The translations under genes were made by a program, and so were the position numbers. 26,011 nucleotides of DNA from an uncultured Oscillospiraceae bacterium (lineage in GTDB: Bacteria > Bacillota > Clostridia > Oscillospirales > Acutalibacteraceae): contig UQFL01000024.1 in the NCBI GenBank assembly GCA_900540305.1, forward strand, positions 1 to 26,011, given 5' to 3'. Positions 7,976 to 14,380 of the stretch are shown here, one piece after another; the stretch's first letter is position 1, and each line of letters starts with the position of its first letter. The notes below the pieces were generated by a model, which searched no databases, was not told where the DNA came from, and saw nothing but the letters and a program-made list of their open reading frames with translations.

Positions 7976-8017
7976 GCGGAATGACCTGTCGCTATGCGGC
8001 GGGTCATTCTGCTTTTT
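7976..8017 (+). terminator. Intrinsic terminator after noc
   Basis: A long stem-loop of 17 pairs: GCGGAATGACC with GGTCATTCTGC, then an inner TGTCGC/GCGGCG arm with wobbles, closing on TAT. TTTTT follows at 8013-8017. It separates noc from the parA promoter. Confidence 0.9.
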
Positions 8018-8073
8018 GCCTACAATATAGTATATATCTTTTTAACCTGTCCTATTCCAATAATTTTTAATAG

Positions 8074-8089
8074 TGTTTCATGTGAAACA
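8074..8089. promoter_or_regulatory. parS: parS site 1
   Basis: TGTTTCATGTGAAACA matches the 16-base consensus ParB site TGTTTCACGTGAAACA at 15 positions. The single change, C to T at the centre, makes the core CATGTG instead of the palindromic CACGTG. Confidence 0.92.
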
Positions 8090-8140
8090 TTACCACAAGA
8101 TATTGTTTTTCACACAAACTTTGTGCTATCTAAACGGTTT

Positions 8141-8169
8141 TGTTGAAAAGTCTGTTGAAAGTGTTGAAA
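8141..8169. repeat. Three direct TGTTGAAA repeats
   Basis: TGTTGAAA begins at 8141, 8153 and 8162, giving start-to-start distances of 12 and 9 bases, roughly one helical turn. It is not a parS half-site (GTGAAACA). The reverse complement differs from the DnaA box at two positions. Function unknown. Confidence 0.5.
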
Positions 8170-8310
8170 ATATTCAAACTAAAACAATAATATAGCACAG
8201 TTATAAATATGTATATATAAACATTGTTTAAAACTCATCTGTGTTATCTTTGCAATAGATTAATGATTAATAATACAGAGTAAAAAGTATTACAAATCCA
8301 CTAAAAATAT

Positions 8311-8326
8311 TGTTTCATGTGAAACA
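8311..8326. promoter_or_regulatory. parS: parS site 2
   Basis: TGTTTCATGTGAAACA, identical to site 1 including the central CATGTG variant. It lies 155 bases before the parA start. Confidence 0.92.
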
Positions 8327-8381
8327 TCTATATGTTGTGCCGAGTTTCAGCTAATGCACAATTCTTCAAAAATAATTGTGT

Positions 8382-8397
8382 TGTTTCACGTGAAACT
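8382..8397. promoter_or_regulatory. parS: parS site 3
   Basis: TGTTTCACGTGAAACT has the canonical CACGTG core and differs from consensus only in its last base. It ends 13 bases before the -35 box of the parA promoter, so ParB bound here could influence parAB transcription. Confidence 0.92.
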
Positions 8398-8410
8398 TTC
8401 CCCTCACCTA

Positions 8411-8439
8411 TTGAATGGAAAAATGCGATGTAGTATAAT
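8411..8439 (+). promoter_or_regulatory. Sigma-A type promoter for parA-parB-serS
   Basis: TTGAAT at 8411-8416 and TATAAT at 8434-8439 are separated by exactly 17 bases. The parA ribosome binding site GGAGGT lies at 8455-8460. Confidence 0.82.
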
Positions 8440-8465
8440 ATCAATATATTTAACGGAGGTGCGGT

Positions 8466-9227
8466 ATGGGTAAAACTATTGCTATATTCAATCAAAAAGG
8501 CGGAGTTGGAAAAACAACTACCTGCGTTAACCTTGCGGCAGCTCTCGGTGCAAAAGGTAAGAAAACACTTTTAGTTGATGTTGACCCTCAGGGCAATTCA
8601 ACAAGCGGTGTTGGGCTGGACAAGGCTGAAATAGAATACTCTACATATGATATTCTTATAAACAGAGTTCCTGCCCGTGGCATTATGCAGGAAACGGATT
8701 TCAAAAATCTCTTTATTCTCCCTGCTAATATGAATTTGGCAGGAGCAGAGCTTGAACTTGCTGAGAGTGAAGAAAGATTTTTCGCCCTTAAAAAAGCTAT
8801 TTCCCCTCTTGCGCTTGAATTTGATTTTATCATTATAGACTGTCCGCCGTCTTTAGGCTTGCTTTCACTTAATGCTTTAACAGCATCGGACACGCTTATT
8901 GTACCCTTGCAGTGCGAATATTATGCTCTTGAGGGTCTGAGTCAGCTTTTGAGCACAGTCAGAACGGTAAAACAGCTTTATAATGAGCATCTTGAGCTGG
9001 AAGGCGTAGTATATACTATGTATGACAGCAGATTAAAGCTTAATCAGCAGGTTATTGACGAGGTAAATAAGTATTTTCCGAACAAGGCGTATAAAACTAT
9101 GATTCCAAGAAGCGTTAAGCTTGCAGAAGCACCGAGTTTCGGAAAACCTGTTATTTATTATGAAAAATACTGCAAAGCGTCCTTTGCATATAAAAAACTT
9201 GCAGATGAAATAATTAAAAAGCAGTAA
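8466..9227 (+). CDS. parA: Chromosome partitioning ATPase ParA (Soj)
   Basis: A 253-residue deviant Walker ATPase that works with ParB and parS in chromosome segregation and, in Bacillus, controls DnaA. The deviant P-loop is KGGVGKTT at residues 11-18 with the signature lysine K11 and the P-loop lysine K16. The Walker A' motif is LLVDVDPQGNSTSG (about 37-50) and the Walker B region is FIIIDCPPSLGLLS (about 119-132). MIPRSVKLAEAPSFGKPV near the C-terminus is typical of Soj. Strong ribosome binding site GGAGGT. parB follows after 32 bases. Confidence 0.97.
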   Translation: MGKTIAIFNQKGGVGKTTTCVNLAAALGAKGKKTLLVDVDPQGNSTSGVGLDKAEIEYSTYDILINRVPARGIMQETDFKNLFILPANMNLAGAELELAESEERFFALKKAISPLALEFDFIIIDCPPSLGLLSLNALTASDTLIVPLQCEYYALEGLSQLLSTVRTVKQLYNEHLELEGVVYTMYDSRLKLNQQVIDEVNKYFPNKAYKTMIPRSVKLAEAPSFGKPVIYYEKYCKASFAYKKLADEIIKKQ

Positions 9228-9259
9228 TTACATACAATATTAGACAAGGAGGAGGAAAA

Positions 9260-10108
9260 ATGGCAAAAAAACAGTCAGGTCTCGGCAAGGGTCTCGGTGC
9301 GCTTATGCTTGAAAACGCAACTGATGATATGGTTGCTACAAATACATTGCCGCTAAACGAGATTATCCCTAATAAAGACCAGCCGAGAAAGACTTTTGAC
9401 GAAGGCTCCATTCAAGAGCTTGCGCAGAGTATAGAACAGCACGGCGTATTGCAGCCGCTTTTAGTGCGTCCGCTTGCTGAGGGCGGTTATCAGCTTGTTG
9501 CAGGTGAGCGCAGATGGCGTGCGTGCCGTATTGCAGGCGTAAAAGAAGTTCCCGTAGTCGTAAAAGAGCTTACCGACACGGAAACAATGGAAATCGCTAT
9601 TATAGAAAACTTACAGCGTGAGGACTTAAACCCCATTGAAGAAGCTGAGGGATTGCAGGCGCTTATTGATAAATGTGGTTTTACACAGGAAGAGGTTGCT
9701 ACAAGCGTTGGTAAGTCACGCCCTGCTATCGCAAACAGCCTAAGATTGCTCAGACTGCCCGAAGAAGTGCGTGATATGACTAAAAACGGCGATATTTCAG
9801 CGGGTCACGCAAGAGCATTGCTCTCTTTTGACAACGAGGCGATGATTTATGAGGTTGCTCAGAATATTGTTTCAAACAAACTAACTGTTCGTGATGTTGA
9901 ACGCCTTGCAAAGATAAGCGAAACGGCTAAAACACCCGTTAGAAGAGCAAAAAGGCGTGACAGCTTTTATGACGAGGTTGAGCTTTCTCTTTCAGAGGTG
10001 CTCGGCAGAAAAGTCAAGGTATATAACGGCAGAGGAAAGGGCACTCTTGAAATAGAGTTCTATTCTGCCGAAGATTTAAAGGATTTGGCAAATAAGATAG
10101 GAGAATAA
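9260..10108 (+). CDS. parB: Chromosome partitioning protein ParB (Spo0J)
   Basis: A 282-residue CTP-dependent sliding clamp that loads at parS. The N-terminal ParA-activating peptide is basic (SGLGKGLGALM, about 6-16). The CTP-binding N-domain has IPNKDQPRKTF, VAGERRWRACR and ENLQREDLNPIEEAEG. The helix-turn-helix is GFTQEEVATSVGKSRPAIAN, followed by ISAGHARALL; the R (KSRP) and G (AGHARA) fit parS-type specificity, in contrast to the Noc encoded upstream. The C-terminal dimerisation domain ends near residue 282. Its sites are in the gap upstream of parA. An AGGAGGAGG run gives a strong start at 9260. Confidence 0.97.
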   Translation: MAKKQSGLGKGLGALMLENATDDMVATNTLPLNEIIPNKDQPRKTFDEGSIQELAQSIEQHGVLQPLLVRPLAEGGYQLVAGERRWRACRIAGVKEVPVVVKELTDTETMEIAIIENLQREDLNPIEEAEGLQALIDKCGFTQEEVATSVGKSRPAIANSLRLLRLPEEVRDMTKNGDISAGHARALLSFDNEAMIYEVAQNIVSNKLTVRDVERLAKISETAKTPVRRAKRRDSFYDEVELSLSEVLGRKVKVYNGRGKGTLEIEFYSAEDLKDLANKIGE

Positions 10109-10110
10109 GT

Positions 10111-11397
10111 ATGCTTGATATAAGATTTGTGAGGGAAAACCCCGAAATCGTTAAGGAAAACATTAAAAAGAAATTTCAGGACGAGAAATTGCCCCTTGTT
10201 GATGAGGTAATTGAGCTTGATAAGGAAAAAAGAGATGTTCAAAAGAGAGCGGACGAGCTTCGTGCAAACAGAAACAAGCTCTCAAAGGAAATCGGAAATC
10301 TTATGGCTCAGGGCAAAAAGGAAGAGGGAATGGCTCTGCGTGAGCAGGTAAAGGCGCAGGCAGGCGAGCTTGACGAGCTTTCAAAGAGAGAAACGGAACT
10401 CACCGAAAGAGTTACCAAGATTATGATGGTTATTCCCAATATTATTGACCCGTCAGTACCCATCGGCAAGGATGACAGCGAAAATGTTGAGGTTCAGAAA
10501 TACGGCGAGCCAGTTGTGCCCGATTATGAGATTCCGTACCACACAGAAATTATGGAGTCATTTGACGGTATCGACCTTGACGCCGCAGGCAGAGTAGCAG
10601 GTAACGGTTTCTACTATCTTATGGGCGATATTGCAAGACTTCATTCAGCAGTTCTTGCTTATGCAAGAGATTTTATGATAAACAGAGGTTTCACCTACTG
10701 CATTCCGCCTTATATGATTAGGTCTGCAGTTGTTGAAGGCGTTATGAGTTTTGCTGAAATGGACGCAATGATGTATAAAATTGAGGGCGAGGACCTCTAT
10801 CTTATCGGAACATCAGAACATTCAATGATAGGCAAGTTTATTGATACTATCACCCCCGAAAGCGAGCTTCCCAAAACTCTCACTTCATATTCACCCTGTT
10901 TCAGAAAGGAAAAGGGCGCACACGGAATAGAGGAGAGAGGCGTTTACAGAATTCACCAGTTTGAAAAGCAGGAAATGATTGTTGTCTGCAAACCTGAGGA
11001 ATCACCGATTTGGTTTGATAAACTTTGGCAGAACACAGTTGATTTGTTCAGATCACTGGATATTCCTGTTCGCACACTTGAATGCTGCTCGGGCGACCTT
11101 GCAGACCTCAAGGTAAAATCAATAGATGTTGAGGCTTGGTCACCCCGTCAGAAGAAATATTTCGAGGTTGGCTCATGTTCAAACCTTTCAGACGCACAGG
11201 CACGCCGTCTTAAAATCCGTGTAAGCGGTGAAAACGGCAACTACCTTGCACACACGCTCAACAACACCGTTGTAGCTCCTCCGAGAATGCTCATCGCATT
11301 CCTTGAAAACAATCTTCAGGCAGACGGAACTGTTAATATTCCTAAGGCTCTTCAGCCTTATATGGGCGGCACAGAAAAGCTTGTTCCCAAAAAGTAA
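10111..11397 (+). CDS. serS: Serine-tRNA ligase
   Basis: A class II aminoacyl-tRNA synthetase that charges tRNA-Ser. It has 428 residues, full length. The N-terminal tRNA-binding coiled coil spans about residues 27-100. Motif 2 is CFRKEKGAHGIEERG followed by IHQFEKQEM (about 263-288). Motif 3 lies in the region SCSNLSDAQARRLKIRV (about 354-370) and AHTLNNTVVAPPRMLIAFLE (about 379-398). The LNNT and KGAHG wording differs from the common bacterial forms (LNGSG and EAGSAG types), so this is a divergent SerRS subtype. It begins 2 bases after the parB stop, with its GGAG site inside parB, so it is translated from the parAB message unless an internal promoter exists. Confidence 0.94.
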   Translation: MLDIRFVRENPEIVKENIKKKFQDEKLPLVDEVIELDKEKRDVQKRADELRANRNKLSKEIGNLMAQGKKEEGMALREQVKAQAGELDELSKRETELTERVTKIMMVIPNIIDPSVPIGKDDSENVEVQKYGEPVVPDYEIPYHTEIMESFDGIDLDAAGRVAGNGFYYLMGDIARLHSAVLAYARDFMINRGFTYCIPPYMIRSAVVEGVMSFAEMDAMMYKIEGEDLYLIGTSEHSMIGKFIDTITPESELPKTLTSYSPCFRKEKGAHGIEERGVYRIHQFEKQEMIVVCKPEESPIWFDKLWQNTVDLFRSLDIPVRTLECCSGDLADLKVKSIDVEAWSPRQKKYFEVGSCSNLSDAQARRLKIRVSGENGNYLAHTLNNTVVAPPRMLIAFLENNLQADGTVNIPKALQPYMGGTEKLVPKK

Positions 11398-11446
11398 ATC
11401 GTAAAACAAAAACACTCCTGCAAAAAGGGGGGTTCAAAAGACAGTT

Positions 11447-11490
11447 AACAGCCACCGTAGTTTGAACTGCGGTGGCTGTTCTTGTATTTT
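11447..11490 (+). terminator. Intrinsic terminator after serS
   Basis: AACAGCCACCG pairs perfectly with CGGTGGCTGTT over 11 bases, and the stem extends inward by four more pairs (one wobble) to a TTGA loop. CTTGTATTTT follows, an imperfect T-tract. It lies 49 bases after the serS stop. Confidence 0.82.
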
Positions 11491-11556
11491 ATCCCCGTTA
11501 TGTGATAGCATGGAACCGAACAGACCTACAAATCGGTATTTAGGGAGCAAGTTGAT

Positions 11557-12000
11557 ATGAAAATTAAAGAAATCAAGGAGAATAAAAAACAATTTCTTCC
11601 GTTGCTGCTATTAGCAGATGAGCAAGAGGATATGATAGACAGGTATATTAATAAGGGGACAATGTATGTTTTGGACGATGATGGAGTTAAGTGCGAATGT
11701 GTGATAACAGACGAGGGGAAGGGTGTCCTTGAAATCAAAAACATTGCAACTGAACCAGAATATCAGAGAAAGGGTTACGGTAAAGCACTAATTGACTTCG
11801 TTGCTACGACATACAAAGGGAAGTATTCTATATTGCAAGTTGGCACAGGGGATAGTCCGTTGACAATTCCTTTTTATGAGAAGTGTGGATTTATTCGTTC
11901 GCATAGCATTAAAAACTTCTTCACGGATAATTATGACCATTCAATATATGAAGCAGGTACTCAACTGGTAGATATGATTTATTTGCAGAAAAAAATATAA
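11557..12000 (+). CDS. GNAT family N-acetyltransferase
   Basis: A 147-residue acetyl-CoA dependent acetyltransferase of the GNAT fold. The acetyl-CoA loop is visible as IATEPEYQRKGYGKALIDFV (about 69-88; motif Q/RxxGxG/A). The later PFYEKCGF (about 109-116) is the usual C-terminal strand-turn. Substrate cannot be told from sequence. Start at ATG 11557 with AGGGAG 9 bases upstream. The gene stands alone between the serS terminator and a run of hairpins, and it mixes Leu codons (TTG, CTA, TTA, CTG) where its neighbours strongly favour CTT. This looks like an accessory, probably acquired, gene. No promoter of good quality was found. Confidence 0.88.
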   Translation: MKIKEIKENKKQFLPLLLLADEQEDMIDRYINKGTMYVLDDDGVKCECVITDEGKGVLEIKNIATEPEYQRKGYGKALIDFVATTYKGKYSILQVGTGDSPLTIPFYEKCGFIRSHSIKNFFTDNYDHSIYEAGTQLVDMIYLQKKI

Positions 12001-12227
12001 ATTTCAATTTGTCGAACAGATACTAAGGGCGCACTTCTATACAGGGTAATCCCCATATGTGCGCTCTGTGAGACCGAACACCCCGGACACCTGAATTCCG
12101 GGGTGCTTTGCGTTACGATACTCCGAACAAGGGGACTGCATCCCTTGCGCCTCGAAAGCGGCTATCCACATAAGGCAAAAGGCGCGACCACTTTCATCAC
12201 GCCTTTTGCTTTTGTTACTGTCTTACG
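12001..12227. other. Hairpin-rich intergenic array with repeated CGAACA
   Basis: No gene is seen. Successive stem-loops are AGGGCGCAC/GTGCGCTCT (12026-12067, 9 pairs, one wobble, with a small GGG/CCC inner stem), CACCCCGGA/TCCGGGGTG (12079-12105, 9 perfect pairs), CAAGGG/CCCTTG (12128-12147), and a fourth listed separately as a terminator. CGAACA recurs at 12013, 12075, 12124 and 12226, three times just before a stem-loop, and again at 11518 in front of the GNAT gene. Read-through transcripts would be highly structured. It could be a stack of terminators, a structured RNA or remnants of a mobile element. Confidence 0.5.
12175..12216 (+). terminator. Intrinsic terminator within the hairpin array
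   Basis: GCAAAAGGCG pairs perfectly with CGCCTTTTGC across a 15-base loop, followed by TTTTGTT. Confidence 0.7.
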
Positions 12228-12259
12228 AACACCCCGCTAAACTGCGGGAGTGTTTTTTT
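12228..12259 (+). terminator. Intrinsic terminator, rightmost on the + strand
   Basis: AACAC and CCCGC pair with GCGGG and GTGTT (one bulged A on the 3' side) around a TAAACT loop, followed by a run of seven T. It blocks transcription from the left entering the convergent ktrA gene. Confidence 0.85.
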
Positions 12260-12279
12260 ATTTATACATTATAATTTCA

Positions 12280-12316
12280 CATAAACAAAAGGCTCCTGTC
12301 TAAGACAAGAGCCTTT
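12280..12316 (-). terminator. Intrinsic terminator after ktrA
   Basis: AAAGGCTC/GAGCCTTT is an 8-base-pair stem extended by TGTC/GACA after one mismatch, closing on TAA. On the minus strand it is followed by a T-rich tract (CCTTTTGTTTAT). It ends the long minus-strand unit, 18 bases after the ktrA stop. Confidence 0.85.
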
Positions 12317-12334
12317 ATTAATAAGTTAAGTATA

Positions 12335-12982
12335 TTAAAGTTTAAATGTTTTATAGATGTCTTTCTTTGTTGCGAGAACAAGAATTGTATCGCCTGCGGA
12401 AAACATTGTATCAGCAGAAAGGGTGATGTCAAGCATACCGTTTCTCTTTTTGCCGATTATGTTTATATTGTGCTTTCTGCGAATATCAAGGTCGCCAATT
12501 GTTCTGCCTATCCATTCATTAGGAACATCAACTTCAAACAAAGCAAAGTTTCCGCCAAGCTCCATATAATCAAGAATGTGGTCTGAACTGCACTTGATAG
12601 CCGCCCATTCAGCAACCTGCTTTTCAGGGTAAACAATCTGGTCTGCACCGTTTCTGAGCAGGAATTTTGCGTGAACATCGTTTGACGCTCTTGCCACAAC
12701 TACTCTGCCGCCAAGCTCTTTGATAAGTGATGTTGTTTCAAGAGAGTCCTGGAAGTTATCGCCGATAGTAACAAAGCAGATGTCAAAATCGGGAATGCCG
12801 AGGCTTTCAAGAAATTCAACCGATGAAGAGTCGCCTATCTGAGCGCTTTCAACATAGGGGAGAATCCTGTCAATTCTCTCTTCATCAGTATCAACAACCA
12901 TAATTTCGTGGTCAAGCTCGCTAAGCTTTCTTGCAAGATGTGTTCCGAACTGACCTGCGCCGATTAACAATATAGATTTCAT
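12335..12982 (-). CDS. ktrA: Potassium uptake regulatory subunit KtrA (RCK/TrkA family)
   Basis: A 215-residue cytoplasmic RCK protein that gates the KtrB channel-like transporter in response to nucleotides. RCK_N occupies about residues 1-125, with the nucleotide motif IGAGQFGTHLARKL (about 6-19) and the acidic VVDTDEERI at the end of strand 2 (about 29-37). RCK_C (about 135-215) is the domain that binds c-di-AMP in several Bacillota. Length matches KtrA (one RCK unit) rather than the double-length TrkA of enterobacteria. It starts 19 bases after ktrB ends, with an AGAGGA site, and is the last gene of the minus-strand unit. Confidence 0.94.
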   Translation of the reverse strand: MKSILLIGAGQFGTHLARKLSELDHEIMVVDTDEERIDRILPYVESAQIGDSSSVEFLESLGIPDFDICFVTIGDNFQDSLETTSLIKELGGRVVVARASNDVHAKFLLRNGADQIVYPEKQVAEWAAIKCSSDHILDYMELGGNFALFEVDVPNEWIGRTIGDLDIRRKHNINIIGKKRNGMLDITLSADTMFSAGDTILVLATKKDIYKTFKL

Positions 12983-13001
12983 AGCTAAATCCTCTTTTTA
13001 A

Positions 13002-14378
13002 TTAACCCACAGCAACCTTTTCCTGCGGATATTTTGAATATTTTTTCATTGAGTTGCTCAATGTTGCATACATAAGAGTAAGTCCGCCGACTCTGCCGAA
13101 GAACATAAGCATAATAAGTATTAATCTTGAAGATGCGTGAAGTGACGGCGTTATTCCGAGTGTGAGTCCTACTGTGCCGATTGCCGATGCCGCTTCGTAA
13201 AAACAGTCAAGCAGGGGAAGATTTTCTGTCTGAGCAATTATAAGCGAGCCGCCGAGGAACAGCATCAAATACATTGAAAGTACTGCCGCAGCATAGCGAA
13301 CGCTGTTTATCGGAATGCGGCGTTTGAATGATTCTGCGTCCGTGCGTCTTTTAAATACGGAGATGGAGGACGCAAAAAGTACAGCCACCGTTGTGGTTTT
13401 CATACCGCCGGCAGTTGAACCGGGCGAGCCGCCTATCAGCATAAGCATAACCATAAGCATTTTGCTGACTTCGCTCATGGCGTCAAGGTTAACTGTGTTG
13501 AAACCTGCCGTTCTCGGTGTAATCGTCTGAAACAGGGAAGCGAGAACTTTGTCGCCTGCCGACATTGTGTTCCAGTAATCACGGGAAAATTCAAAGCAGT
13601 AAAAATAGAGAAACGGAACAGCTATGAGAATTGCTGTTGTTGCAAGAGCAATTTTGCTTTGCAGTTTGTATTTTTTTAAATGAATGCCGTTTGTGCGCAT
13701 ATCGTCCCAAGTAACGAAGCCGATACCGCCGAAAACGATTAGAAATGTTATAACAAGATTTATTACGGGGTTTGAATATAAAGAGGTGAGTGAGGAAAAC
13801 TCGCCTTTTGCGCCCATTAAGTCAAATCCAGCGTTGCAGAATGCCGAAATGGAATGGAAAACAGAGTACCAAAGACCCTTTAAAAATCCGTAATCGTCAT
13901 AAAAAACGGGAAACATTACAAGAGCGCCGAGTATTTCCGTAATGGCGGTTGTTGCAACAATAAATTTAGTGAATTTTATTACAGTTCCGGGATTAGGGGC
14001 GGAAACGGATTCAAGCATTGTGTTTCTCTGTGAGAGGGAAACTCTGCGCCGTGAAATAAGCCCCAAAGTGACGGAAACGGTTATTACACCCATACCGCCT
14101 ATTTGAATCAGCATAATAATTATTACCTGACCGAATACAGACCAATATGTCACGGTATCGTGAACGACAAGACCTGTAACGCATACTGCGGAAGTGGCTG
14201 TGAAAAGGGCGTCAAAAAAGCTTGCGCCCTGACCGTCCCTTGTTGCGAACGGCAGGCAAAGGAGCAAAGCTCCGAATAAAATCACACCGGCAAAGCCGAG
14301 AATTATAATCTGAAAAGCTGTTAATCGTTTGATTTTTTTCAGCTTTGGAAAAACGGAATTACTTAGTTCAGCTTTCAA
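13002..14378 (-). CDS. ktrB: Potassium transporter membrane subunit KtrB (TrkH/Ktr family)
   Basis: A 458-residue integral membrane K+ transporter with four M1-P-M2 repeats. All four selectivity-filter segments are visible: AVCVTGLVVHD, FCNAGFDLMG, ITPRTAGFNTVN and AIGTVGLTLGI, each keeping its glycine. The gate loop GGSPGSTAGGMKTTT follows the third filter. The N-terminus is a short basic cytoplasmic segment before TM1 (about 20-45). The start is TTG at 14378, with AGAGGA about 9 bases before it in the end of the upstream gene; no ATG is available before TM1. Only 2 bases separate it from the TupA-like gene, so it is transcribed, and perhaps translated, with the glycan operon. Confidence 0.93.
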   Translation of the reverse strand: MKAELSNSVFPKLKKIKRLTAFQIIILGFAGVILFGALLLCLPFATRDGQGASFFDALFTATSAVCVTGLVVHDTVTYWSVFGQVIIIMLIQIGGMGVITVSVTLGLISRRRVSLSQRNTMLESVSAPNPGTVIKFTKFIVATTAITEILGALVMFPVFYDDYGFLKGLWYSVFHSISAFCNAGFDLMGAKGEFSSLTSLYSNPVINLVITFLIVFGGIGFVTWDDMRTNGIHLKKYKLQSKIALATTAILIAVPFLYFYCFEFSRDYWNTMSAGDKVLASLFQTITPRTAGFNTVNLDAMSEVSKMLMVMLMLIGGSPGSTAGGMKTTTVAVLFASSISVFKRRTDAESFKRRIPINSVRYAAAVLSMYLMLFLGGSLIIAQTENLPLLDCFYEAASAIGTVGLTLGITPSLHASSRLILIMLMFFGRVGGLTLMYATLSNSMKKYSKYPQEKVAVG

Positions 14379-14380
14379 TT

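Larger units (their letters stand above)
8018..8410. other. AT-rich intergenic segment carrying the parS sites
   Basis: No open reading frame is convincing here. The segment holds three parS sites (listed separately), three copies of TGTTGAAA at 8141, 8153 and 8162, an inverted repeat CACAAA-C-TTTGTG at 8113-8125 and another, CACAATT/AATTGTG, at 8357-8380 next to the third parS. The middle (about 8170-8300) is very AT rich. It resembles a centromere-like partition locus. I do not see clear DnaA boxes (TTATCCACA type), so I do not call it the origin. Confidence 0.6.

Noticed and set aside
8018..8410. Replication origin in the noc-parA gap
   Set aside because: AT-rich with repeats, but there is no dnaA gene and no clear TTATCCACA-type boxes. 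The parS sites explain the region better; oriC is expected beyond the left end.
12001..12260. Integron attC site or CRISPR array
   Set aside because: Stem-loops have different sequences and lengths, there are no regular spacers, and the attC core pattern (GTTRRRY with its inverse) is not convincing.
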